In this document: positions 41,601-51,593 of the stretch, one piece after another
How positions within the stretch are numbered: position 1 is the stretch's first letter
How the letters are laid out: every line of letters begins with the position of its first letter
Assembly: GCA_018806915.1 (NCBI GenBank)
Contig: JAGKQI010000078.1
Coordinates: forward strand, 558,001-622,000
DNA: 64,000 nt
Source: Phytophthora colocasiae
Lineage: Eukaryota; Oomycota; Peronosporomycetes; Peronosporales; Peronosporaceae
Direction: 5' to 3'
Position numbers and translations under genes: made by a program
The notes under the pieces: generated by a model
Database searches by the model: none
What the model was told of the DNA's origin: nothing
What the model saw: the letters and a program-made list of their open reading frames with translations, nothing else

Positions 41601-43544
41601 TTGGTCGATGAATTCTTTGAACACGTCCACACAGTTCTGGTGGTGCTCCATAACACAATCCAAAGCGCTCGTCTGCTTCTCCATAAGGATCTTGTGATCA
41701 CAACCCGGTTGTTGCTTAGTTACAGCCAGTTGTTCCTGAGTGAGTTGAAGTCGTTCTCGCAGAGCTTTTCGGTCGTTCTCAATCAGCTGTAGACGTTTTA
41801 ACACGAAGAATAACGCATTGGTGTCGTCACTTTCTCGGTCCGACTTAACGGTAAGATTGTGCAATAAAATCTCTGCCTCGAGCTTTTCGACCTTCATTAG
41901 CAATTCATCACGCTCATGTTCGCACACTTCTTTGGCTGCTTTCATCATCGCTGAATGCTTCTGTGCCACTTCGAGGTGCGACTGCAACTGCAGACACGTT
42001 TTCTCAGTTTGAAAATATCTGCTCACACTTATCATCTCCTTTTCTCGCCTTCGGAAGAAATCGAGTTTCTGTTGTGATACACGCTGCAGTTCTATTGCGA
42101 GTTGGTTCATATTCACCGTTTTTACTGTTGCTGGGGAACACGACAGAGCTCTAATCGTTTCGTTCGCAGCGGTAAGTTGCTCGTCTTTCACTAACAAACT
42201 CTGTTCTGCAGTAGCAAGTCGCACAGCCAATTGTGGGTACTCCAGAAACTCATCAGGTCCGTCGGATTTCGTACGATGAGAGAACACTGTGATATTCTTC
42301 TTCTTTGGGTCGTCCTCAACAGCATCTTTCTTCTTTAGAGCGTTCAATTCCGCCATTAAATCAAGCTCCTGTTGCTCCAAACAATTGATCCGCGTCAGTA
42401 GCACTGTCCGACGGTTCAACTCCTCCGTCCGTTCCTCTTTAAAGCCTTGGCGCAGAGCACGCACCTCCTTTAGGTGCTTCTCTTCCCACTTTGCCCACTT
42501 TTGAACCATCTTCGCTGCCATCTTCACGCCACTTTTTCCGTTAACAATAACCTTAGCCAGGTCATGGACAATCTGCTGTTCATTGTTGGTACGATACTGG
42601 AAAAGGTAATGCCGGATCTGAGCAAGAGCACTGCGAAGGGCCGCAGTACAATTGACTGTTGCCTTAGTAGCCTCGGTCTTCAGTATCGTCGGTTCAATTG
42701 TCAGTCTTGGCTCAGCATTCGGCTCACTCTGCCTCTTCATTAACTGCATAACTGCATCACGCCACAAGTACATACTCTCTTGAACATGTTCTAGCCTCAC
42801 CGCTTGAGCTTCAAGGTGATGTTCAAGGTTCACACACACTCTCGCTGCAGAATCTTGTTCTCCCGGCATTCCAACGAAAAATGTCAGTGGGTTATCCACA
42901 CAACTGCATGACAAGTTCATGGCGTCCACTCCACGTTGCAAAATCTTTAAACAATTCTCCATCTCTATACTGCTCTCCATATCCTTCTTCTTCACTCTCT
43001 GTTGCAACTCCTTTTCCAACGTCACGTTCTTCCTCTCCAAAATCGTCAGCTCCTTCTCCAGCTTCTCCAAGAGCTTTACAACGTCGTTATCCTCTACAAT
43101 CAGATCCGATTGAGTTTCAACGTCCTTTACCTGCTTCTCAACGCTCTCTGTTTGCACTGGAGTGTCCACTGTGTTCCTCTCTTCGTCCACTTGCACCTCC
43201 TTGTCTTCTTTAGTCTCTCTCCGCTCCAGTTCGTCCAGTACAACATCCAATTGCTCGCGTTGCTCATCTACTACCTTCTGCAGCTCCAATATCCTCGAGT
43301 CTTTAAGTCTCAACGTCGCTAGAACCTGCGCACTCTGTCGTTCCTGCTCTAAGCGTGTATCTCGCTCCAATACGCGCAATGCACGGGTAAATTGAGGGTG
43401 TTTCTGAGCCAATTCGCGCGAGATAAACGGCTCATACAACTGCAAGAAGTTGCTCCATCGATCCGTGCACTTAATGTCTTGTACGTCGGCCTGTGGCGGG
43501 CAGAGGATGCCTGCGGAGGCGACATCTTGCCCCATCGGCTCCAT
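38602..43544 (-). CDS. Large coiled-coil protein, 1,625 aa (2 exons)
   Basis: Exon 1 is 43544-41061 and exon 2 is 40995-38602, with a 65-bp GT-AG intron (40996-41060) that keeps frame. Nearly the whole protein is heptad coiled coil rich in Gln, Glu, Leu and Lys (for example LLEKLEKELTILERKNVTLE and QQKAKVASLQQELEQATKK). A more ordered N-terminal patch (DRWSNFLQLYEPFISRELAQ) and an acidic C-terminal piece (SPVSELSDDDEILKRW) bracket it. Composition and length suit centrosome, basal-body or Golgi scaffold proteins; flagellated zoospores make a basal-body role plausible. Coiled coils give no specific family match by eye, so no name is given. A short upstream frame at 43789-43592 may be a 5' leader exon. 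Confidence 0.8.
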
Positions 43545-43960
43545 TATTGCACAACTTCAATAAAAATACGTGATTGGTTAAAAATATCTACTTAGCAATG
43601 TGATTCGTAGAAAATAACGTTAAGAATCTTGGAGACAACACGATGCACTATGCATAAACTCATGAATACCAGCTTTCTGTAGTTACCTATCTCCACATAT
43701 CCACCACCACCACTAGCTTGTACGCGGCGTGTCTTGCTCAGCTTTGTGGAAGACCCCTCAACTGACCGCGTGTGTCGTCGCTTGATCACTTACCCACAAC
43801 GAATTACGAGGCCTTCGCGGCTTCCATCTCACCAGCAGCGTCTGTGGCAGGCCTTGTCCAATTCAGTATTACACGGAATTGGCTGTAGTTGCTGCAGTAG
43901 TAATAATCTCAATACAACACGCTGCAATAATAAAAGCGGCCGCAATAACTGCAATATGAA

Positions 43961-44580
43961 TTAATGCTCCTGCTCGCTACCAACTGATGCCAATGTCGTT
44001 ACATCCCACATATTCCTGTTCGCACGAAGAAACATGACGAGTTCAAAATTCGCTGGGAGCATACAAGTGCGTTGCCAACGCTTGTGCTCACCCCCCAACG
44101 CACTGCGTTGGGGGGTGAGCACAAGCTTGCACTGTGAAAAAAAAAAGCTCACATGCATTCGAAGTCGGCGGCAGTTCCTTCAACAGCAGACTGTAGTTGG
44201 CACGACTGGGACGCTTGTTTGGCCCAGCAAGAAGAATCCGCGTCGCGTAGTCATCTTGGCGTTTCTTGCGCTTGTCTTCACACTTCGCCACCTCGAATGC
44301 CTTCACCGCGTCTGCCTCAGCCTTTGAAAGCGTGCCACCGTTGATCACTTTGACGGCTGCCGCTTCAAATATAGGAGAGTGGACTATACTAGCGTTCGCG
44401 TTAAGCTGGGCACGCATCGTGGGGTACTCGCTAATAACCGAGTCAAAAAGCAGGCGGACATCCGCCAAATCGATATCGTCGCACTGCAGCTTCTTAGTGA
44501 TGCTCTGGAACTTCTTCATGTGCTCCAGCAGCTCGAGGAGCTTGCGATGTGCTGCTCCTTCGTCATTGTTTAGACTGAGC
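43961..44580 (-). pseudogene. hAT transposase C-terminal remnant
   Basis: The frame from about 44580 reads AAHRKLLELLEHMKKFQS, then LADVRLLFDSVISEYPTMRA and KELPPTSNACE. After a run of ten A/T bases the frame shifts and continues FFSQCKLVLTPQRSAL and LPANFELVMFLRANRNMWDV. The order S-N-A-C-E followed by F-S-x-C-K and the final L-P-x-x-x-E-x-x-x-F-L-x-x-N-x-x-x-W matches the hAT dimerisation domain. An extra 12 residues sit between SAL and LPAN, encoded by one arm of a hairpin. The 5' part of the element is missing. Confidence 0.7.
44080..44126. repeat. Near-perfect palindrome: 23-bp arms with a 1-base centre
   Basis: Bases 44080-44102 and 44104-44126 are exact reverse complements, centred on C at 44103, each arm containing CACCCCCCAACGCA or its complement. 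It lies within the hAT remnant and adds codons there. Confidence 0.9.
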
Positions 44581-44858
44581 GGGAGTTTTTGAGAATGAAA
44601 AGGTCACCATGCAAAAGGATTCGTACGTGTCCAGTGATTTAAGGTAGTTAGGTGGTCAGTATGGAGTATAATGAACGCAAAAGAGCTGGCTTCTCGGGTT
44701 AGGACGTCCATCAGTTCAATTGTGTCTTGCCATTGCTATGCAAGCACTTATGTTATATTGTATTGCAATTTTCGAGAAATATCATTTTTTTTTTTGTGAA
44801 TATCCCAGTAATCCGTTTTTTTATTTTTAGAAACTGATTTTATCGATACTGAAATTTT

Positions 44859-47618
44859 TTATTCAGACCCCTGGTCTGTGGCATTGCTTCCAGTCTTCGT
44901 AAGCTCCGAGTCCACGTCCGTGCCAGCATTGCTTGACGGCGACACAGGTTGAGTCGTTGGGCTCGACGGCTTCTTCTTGTCACCAGCGACCGGGCTCTCC
45001 TTGTCTTTCTGGGTCTCATCTAAGTCTTCCAGCACCTCGACTGGTTCTGCAGCCTCATCGTCAGAACCCTCGGAGCTCAGCGACGAGCAGGCTGACACAC
45101 CAAAGTCAGTGGCTTGGTTAGGGCGCAACAGAGTCAGATCAAAGTGTGACCCATTCGTAGACAGGAACGTGTCCAGCATCTTGTCCTCCTTTGTAGTGAG
45201 TGGTCGAGGCTTTGACGATCGTTCACTCGTAGTGCCGGGCGACATGGGCGACAACGGATTCTCCTCATTGCCTTCCTCATCTGGCTCGGGAACATCACGC
45301 TGCTCCTCGTCAGGACCGTCCATGTAGTTGAAAGCAAAGTCATTGAACAATTCGTCGTTCGAGCTCTTCACCGACGCAGGTGTGTCGATAGGGACCTCCA
45401 CCGTGTTCATGTACGTCTCGAAGATATCCTCGGTGCGGTACTCCTTGGCGTGCTTCTCCATAAGAGCATACTGTCCCTCAAACAGAGCCTCCTTGCGGTC
45501 AACACAACCCCAATCAAGACCCTTGAACCACGGGTGGTGCTTGATATGCTCAAAGCCATGCTCGCCCGAGCCCAATCGGTCATCTTCGTTCTTGGTCAGA
45601 AGCTTGGATACAAAGTCCTTGGCGTCTTCAGTAAACCGGGGCGAGAACTTCAGGTCCACGTTCACAATACGCTCTTTAATCAGACGGTTTGTCTTAGCGT
45701 TGAACGGTGTCCGGCCGTCGATCATTTCATAAACCATGACACCCAACGCCCACCAGTCCACAGCACGCGAGTACGACTTGCCGCTGAACACCTCTGGAGC
45801 CATCATTTGGTATGTTCCAACAAACGTAGTCGTGCGGCCTTCATCGGGCATGTTTTCTTTCGACATACCGAAGTCCGTTAAAGCCACGTGACCGTCAGAA
45901 TCCACCAGCACGTTCTCCAGCTTGAGGTCGCGATAAATAATATCATTCTGGTGCAAGTGACGGATAGCAAGCGCCACCTCGGCAGTGTACAGTCTGGTGC
46001 GATCCTCCGTGAACCTCCGTGCAAGTCGCATCTGGTCCAGCAAGTTGCCGCCGGGATAATACTTCGACAGTAGATAGAGCTTTGCTTCAGTCTGGAAAGC
46101 GTAACACAGCGTAGCCACATACGGGTGTTTAATCCGGTCAAGAATACGTCGCTCGGCGTTAGTCGCTTCCACAAGGCCACGCTGGATCACGAGTTTCTTC
46201 CGAATAGCCTTCATAGCATAGAAAACGCCCTCATCGTATCCGTGTTTCTTACGCACAAGCTTCACGCGACCGCACGCACCACGGCCGACAAGCTTGACAA
46301 TCTCAAAGTCGCCCAGACACACCGGGTCGTCATCGTCGGCTGTAGGGCGAATAAACACGCTACAGCGTTCCTGCGCAGCGTTAGTTGGACTCGTGTGGTT
46401 CTTCGCGCTGCGATTCTTGCGCCGAGGGTCGATCAAACACGGGAGCGACTGGCACAGCGAGCATACTCTCCAGCTTCCGAAAGCTGGCACAAACTTGTCC
46501 TCGCAACAGCGGCTGCAGTACTTGACCTCGCACCACGAACACGGGATACGTCGGTTCAACATTGTCAATTTGCGGTGGCAAATGCCACACGCATTGATCT
46601 TGCTGGCGTTTACCGTGATACTGGCAGCTTCACCACACCGGGCGGCAAAAGAACCAAACACAGAACTCTTAACCATCTCCAAAGCGTAAGCACCACTGCT
46701 GCCCAGCACATTGGAAGGAACAGTACCAGCCGACACACAGACGCAGCCGTGACGCGTATGGCCTTGTGGGATTTTACATCCAACGTCGATCTCCGAGTTG
46801 AGGATCCAGGACACCGCACGTCTTGCCAGCATTCTGCGTGCAAAGTACGAGTCGCTGTCACTAACGTAGTGCGAAGGTTCAACAAGTGCCAAAGCCTTGA
46901 CCCGGTCCTGCATAACGCCCAGTCCGTTGTCGTAGTTGAGTAGATGCAGCACCATCTGTGCACCACGCGAGAAGGCGACGATGAAGACCTCACTCAACAA
47001 AGGAGCAATAAGTTGGTCCCACGCGCTCTCCACATGAGAACGCGGATGACAACTTTGAGCCGCAGGGTTCATGATGACCACACCGTAGTTTTCACTCAGC
47101 GCTTTCTTCAGGTACGACATCATCGAGCCGCTGTCACTGTCGCTGTCGAATTGGTTCATGCAGATGCTTCTGCTCCAGATACCGGCCTCTCTGTACGGCA
47201 CAATAACCAGAAGCCGCTGCTTATTTTCGTAGCCGTCTGACACGTAGAGGGTGCCTTTAGCGCACTCGCTACAGTGCGAGGCGTCGCTGTTTTTGCGGTC
47301 CACGTCCTTCCCATACAATAACTGGCGCTTACTAGCTGCCATCGCTTCCCACGGCTGCGGTTCATCCTGACTAGGAGATTCATTATCGTTAAGGATAGAG
47401 CCAGCCAGAAGAGTACGGGAGCGACCTGGGTCGGTATCAGATACCGCTTCTTCCCCTGTGGACACTACCACTTCTCGGAAGCCCAATTCCGTACGTAGTC
47501 GCTGCTGGACGCCTCGGATTAAATTGTCCACAAAGACACACGAATCTTCCGCACTGGCTCCACTGGCCAATCCGAGACTACCGCGACGACCTGAAGCTGA
47601 TACATGAGGACTGTGCAT
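44859..47618 (-). CDS. Arb2-FYVE-AGC protein kinase fusion
   Basis: The first in-frame ATG is at 47618 (about 919 aa); the frame is open 5' to about 47845 without an ATG, so an upstream exon is possible. In order: an Arb2-like alpha/beta-hydrolase-type domain at about 135-270 (LLVIVPYREAGIWSRSI, IVAFSRGAQMVLHLL); a FYVE-type zinc finger at about 343-392 (CGICHRK, CSWCEVKYCSRCC, CSLCQ); and an AGC kinase at about 436-695 with GRGACGRVKLV, the Lys in YAMKAI, YRDLKLENVLVD, LTDFGMSKE and GTYQMMAPEV. The C-tail holds a hydrophobic motif (FNDFAFNY). All catalytic residues are kept. The FYVE domain suggests endosomal membrane recruitment; the fusion is inferred to be oomycete-type. Confidence 0.85.
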   Translation of the reverse strand: MHSPHVSASGRRGSLGLASGASAEDSCVFVDNLIRGVQQRLRTELGFREVVVSTGEEAVSDTDPGRSRTLLAGSILNDNESPSQDEPQPWEAMAASKRQLLYGKDVDRKNSDASHCSECAKGTLYVSDGYENKQRLLVIVPYREAGIWSRSICMNQFDSDSDSGSMMSYLKKALSENYGVVIMNPAAQSCHPRSHVESAWDQLIAPLLSEVFIVAFSRGAQMVLHLLNYDNGLGVMQDRVKALALVEPSHYVSDSDSYFARRMLARRAVSWILNSEIDVGCKIPQGHTRHGCVCVSAGTVPSNVLGSSGAYALEMVKSSVFGSFAARCGEAASITVNASKINACGICHRKLTMLNRRIPCSWCEVKYCSRCCEDKFVPAFGSWRVCSLCQSLPCLIDPRRKNRSAKNHTSPTNAAQERCSVFIRPTADDDDPVCLGDFEIVKLVGRGACGRVKLVRKKHGYDEGVFYAMKAIRKKLVIQRGLVEATNAERRILDRIKHPYVATLCYAFQTEAKLYLLSKYYPGGNLLDQMRLARRFTEDRTRLYTAEVALAIRHLHQNDIIYRDLKLENVLVDSDGHVALTDFGMSKENMPDEGRTTTFVGTYQMMAPEVFSGKSYSRAVDWWALGVMVYEMIDGRTPFNAKTNRLIKERIVNVDLKFSPRFTEDAKDFVSKLLTKNEDDRLGSGEHGFEHIKHHPWFKGLDWGCVDRKEALFEGQYALMEKHAKEYRTEDIFETYMNTVEVPIDTPASVKSSNDELFNDFAFNYMDGPDEEQRDVPEPDEEGNEENPLSPMSPGTTSERSSKPRPLTTKEDKMLDTFLSTNGSHFDLTLLRPNQATDFGVSACSSLSSEGSDDEAAEPVEVLEDLDETQKDKESPVAGDKKKPSSPTTQPVSPSSNAGTDVDSELTKTGSNATDQGSE

Positions 47619-48658
47619 GTGCTTGTTCTTACGCTTGGAGCTGCCTGCAAGCTGGAGGTTCCCGAAGCTTCCAAAGCTGCTACTGATACTGCCGGAACGC
47701 GGTTTCTTCTCCTTCGACGGGATGGCGAGCGGTTCGCTGCGGTCTGGCACTGGCGCGCCCGCGGGCGACTCCGGGTGGAGAGGCGTAATGGCTGCTGGAA
47801 GGGAGGGAAGGGCACCCCTAAGGAACGATCAACACTCTGACACCTGCGCGTGACCGAGAGAGACTTGGTCTGGCCTGCATTCCAAGAGAGGCCCAATTGC
47901 AGGAGAGAGAGAGGGGGGAAAGGGGATAGGGTGAGGACGCATTGACATCATCATGAAAATGTCTGTGATATGAGGTGTAATAAATGATATTGAGTTAAGA
48001 TATGTAGATGTTAATACTTAAAAGGTGAAGTGTGATTTCTGCTATTCATGTTATATTTAATATATATGTGTTTTTACAGTTTAAAATCCATTTGATCCAT
48101 AATCAGAATTTTCGACCAATCAGAATCGCAGATGTGCAGCAAAGCTGGCTCTTTTACAGCAATTGGGGATGGGGACCAAGCATAGAACCAGAGGAGCCGC
48201 TTGCTAGCAGTGCCTTGCCTTTGATGCCGAGTTGGTGACCAAGGCAACGTGGACTCCAGCAAGGGAAGAAAGCTTTGGCTTCGCTGTGTTTCCTGCCTCA
48301 AATACATGTATCAGTTCGAATTGTTTCCTGTCTCTGGGTGTGGCCACCTCCGCGGCGCGAGGTGACCTCGCCAATCTCTGATCCTGAACATCTCTGCGAA
48401 AAGCGCTTGAAGGCTGATACAGATCAGCTTGTAATCGCCAGCGAAAACGCCGTGTTTGCTGCCAGGGCGGAAGGACTCCTTCAAGGAGCGAAGGCCGACT
48501 TTTGCGAACATGAGCAGCGCAACGTGAACCTGGCCAGGCTGCCGCGTGTCTGGAGACGGAACGTGTGGCAACCTGTACGCGTCAAAATCGTCTGCTGCAT
48601 GACGAGTTTTAAAAAGCTGCGGACATGGTGGACAATGTCAGCATTCCGATGACAACTT
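47619..48658. other. Intergenic, no assured gene
   Basis: The first 230 bases may be coding 5' sequence of the kinase gene. A 125-aa plus-strand frame at 48275-48652 (with CEKRLKADTDQLVIASENAV) could be a remnant, but nothing identifies it and it is cut by the LTR element at 48659. Confidence 0.4.
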
Positions 48659-48938
48659 TGTTGAAGTTACCATCTCTGCAGTGATGACACTTATCTAAGG
48701 GTATTAAATTGTGCAGTTCCATATAGAGAAATCCTATTTAACTGGACTGGTTGGTGGAGAATAACTCCCCTCCAGAACACCAGACTCTCTAATTCATCAC
48801 TTCTTCTTTTACCATCTTCAGCACACAAGCCCATTCTTCATCTACACTCAAGACTTCCTCTCCAATATTCTATGCATTATTTTATTCGTCTCCATCCTTC
48901 GTCTACCTAACAACTCTGCGCAAATCATTACTTCAACA
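48659..48938 (+). repeat. Left LTR
   Basis: TG...CA-bounded repeat of 280 bp, matching 50607-50885, preceded by AACTT. Confidence 0.9.
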
Positions 48939-50606
48939 GGTTATGGACTCCAACGCTTCACCTGCGTGGATGAAGAACCGGAGACGCTTGATTCAAGCTC
49001 CTCTCAAAAATCAACGAGGCAAGAGAATCGCCCCGGAGAGGCCACGTGTCTAGCAAGCCTGACGGCTGCCACGTGTATTCCTGCAAACACTGCACTACCA
49101 AATGCGCCAGCCACTGAGCTGTAGCGCTGCATGAGCTGTATTATCACCATGCTGAGAGGCCTCCGCGCCAGTGTTCGAGCTGTACCGCTGCATGAGTTAC
49201 AATTTCCGTGCTATTCCGGCTACTGCCGAGGTGTGAGGGCACGATGCCCTATGCGCCAGCTCTGACGCTGCTGCGCTGCATTAGCAGAACATCTGCCATG
49301 CTCTGACTTTTATCCAGCAGGCCAAGAGCTCTGGAAGACTAACTGCACTACTGCACGAGCACTACGCAGCCGTGTTATGCCGGCCGTAACGCCGATGTTA
49401 TAGGAGAAATTCCCTTGTGCTCTACGTACATGTACGTGCCTTTACCTTTTGAACCACGCAGCATCGCTGCAGCACTAGCCAATGGCAGTCTGGCAATATA
49501 GTACTACGTAGTAGTACTACCAATAAAACGGTATTAATATTTTGCAATGTCGAGCAGTACTGTAGCATTCTATGTACTACAGTAGTAGTACTACTACTAT
49601 ATGTACACTACCAAGTGTAACACTTTCTAATCTGCCTTCGTACAACCAAAATATACTGGCTCGATGCCAAGCTATAGCGAACTACCCTGGTAGAACTACG
49701 GCTTGTAATTTGTTAAAGCAACATCAAATTCGGGCTATACAGACTTGCGTCTATTATCAAAAGTATGTGCTAAAATGTACGAAACTGGGAGGCACTAGCG
49801 CCAAAACCGAGCATTCATACGCCAAACTACATTCAGTCACTGGCATGAATTTCAAACATTTCCAGCTATACAAAACGTAACAACAAAAAGAAGGAAATTC
49901 TCAATAATTTCTGAAATGCACGACACGCTTCTGTCTACAGAAAGCAAACTATAGTTTTACTGCATCAATTCCACCTATAATTGATTCGATACAAGTCTAG
50001 CACTTGAGAAGAAGAACAATAATAAAAACTCTAAACGAGTTTGTTATTTGTGCTGTAAAAGCTGTAGCCTTTCTTAAAAATATTTGAACCTAAAAACTCT
50101 CATAGTTAAAACAGTTTATAAATGAACCAGTTTCAGGAAACTGGGAGGCAGATGTAAGTCCAGCCAAAGAAACACAACTCAAAAACCGAAAGACATGTGA
50201 AGGCAACATCCACAAAAGAGCACAAAAGTGGCAGTTTAAAAATGATCAATGTTAACAAAATATCAATATATCCTCAAAGATTTTTCCGAGGCACAGCGAA
50301 CAGGTTTTGATCCTTACAAGTAAAGGTTTTCCTGAATAGCTTTCTCAACACGCGTACAAAAGCGTTAATAACGACGGTGAACAGGTTTTCTCCTCTAAGG
50401 TTTTCCTGAATAGCCAAAATAACAATGAAAACAAGAAATTTGCACAACCACGCCAAAACCGGCAAGAAAATGACAAATCTGACAACGAAGTCAAAGAAAA
50501 AAGGTCATATTCATGTTCGCACAGGACTGTTAAAACAGCCACCTGTGGAGCATTAAATTCTACTCGCCAGATAGAGCGTCATACACATTCCTCGATGTGG
50601 GAGGCT

Positions 50607-50885
50607 GTTGAAGTTACCATCTCTGCAGTGATGACACTTATCTAAGGGTATTAAATTGTGCAGTTCCATATAGAGAAATCCTATTTAACTGGACTGGTTG
50701 GTGGAGAATAACTCCCCTCCAGAACACCAGACTCTCTAATTCATCACTTCTTCTTTTACCATCTTCAGCACACAAGCCCATTCTTCATCTACACTCAAGA
50801 CTTCCTCTCCAATATTCTATGCATTATTTTATTCGTCTCCATCCTTCGTCTACCTAACAACTCTGCGCAAATCATTACTTCAACA
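50607..50885 (+). repeat. Right LTR
   Basis: Direct copy of the left LTR, followed by AACTT. Confidence 0.9.
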
Positions 50886-51593
50886 AACTTTAATCGTGTG
50901 CCAGGCCCCGAGAGCTGCTCGCTTGATCTCTTTTGTCCAGATGGGAAGAACCTCTCTTCTTCAAAAAGTTCTTGGGCTCAACTTGAGCTTCCCACTGGAA
51001 GTTCCCAGTGACAGTCAATTTAATACAATACCTGTCATGTAGATGGGAGGAAGCGAGGTGACTCTTGAGTCAGAGTCTGACAGAGTCATTGATGCGGTTC
51101 TTGCGCAGTGTTAGTAGCAGGCAAGAGAGCACATGGCGACCAAGACGTACATGCCTTGAGCCAGGAATTGTTGTCGATGTTTTCCGAATCAAGCATGACC
51201 GCATTTCGACGCTCATCCTCTGTGGGACGAACGTCTTCTGAAAGATCGCTTCAGTCCATTGAAACGCAAGGTGAGCGTAACGTCCGCCACCCATTCATTT
51301 GAAGGTGTTCCAACATGGATTTCATTGTTGTGCCATACTCCCACCATAGCCCAAGGCGAAGCACCAAGTGCTTGTTAACTCCGATGAAAGCGACGTGTAC
51401 AGTATTTGTCATGGTTAAGCGACGATGTCACTTATGATAATGCCAAGCCCATGCAGCAGTCTCGACAGTTTATCGTCTCGCTTTACTGCAACTTGCCCGA
51501 CTCATTCGACTAAAGCTGCTTCAAAATGATGTACCCCACACCAAATCTATCCTACACTTCTAGACCATCCTACACTTCTAGATTAGCTTCGAA
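50886..51593. other. Intergenic with a possible exon remnant
   Basis: No complete gene is seen. A plus-strand frame at about 51140-51270 (LSQELLSMFSESSMTAFRRS, then SSVGRTSSERSLQSIETQ) ends at a donor-like GGTGAGCG and may be an orphan exon, but no matching acceptor and following exon were found. Confidence 0.3.

Larger units (their letters stand above)
48659..50885. mobile_element. Non-autonomous LTR retrotransposon (TRIM/LARD type), 2.2 kb
   Basis: Two direct repeats of about 280 bp, 48659-48938 and 50607-50885, are practically identical, begin TGTTGAAG and end CTTCAACA. The five bases AACTT flank the pair on both sides (48654-48658 and 50886-50890), a typical LTR-retroelement target duplication. 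The internal 1.67 kb has no gag or pol coding, only short frames, plus a palindromic GTAGTACTAC-rich patch near 49500-49610. A purine-rich tract (gtgggagg) lies just before the right LTR. The near-identity of the LTRs implies recent insertion using enzymes from another element. Confidence 0.9.

Noticed and set aside
38602..43544. Naming the coiled-coil protein CEP290, rootletin or a golgin
   Set aside because: Coiled-coil heptads resemble all of these by eye; no family-specific motif was seen.
43592..43789. 65-aa frame upstream of the coiled-coil gene as its first coding exon
   Set aside because: Joining its donor to the acceptor just before 43544 leads into a TAA, so it cannot extend the protein; at most it is a leader exon.
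48275..48652. 125-aa plus-strand frame beside the young LTR element
   Set aside because: No recognisable domain, mixed composition, and cut by the LTR; not enough to call a gene.
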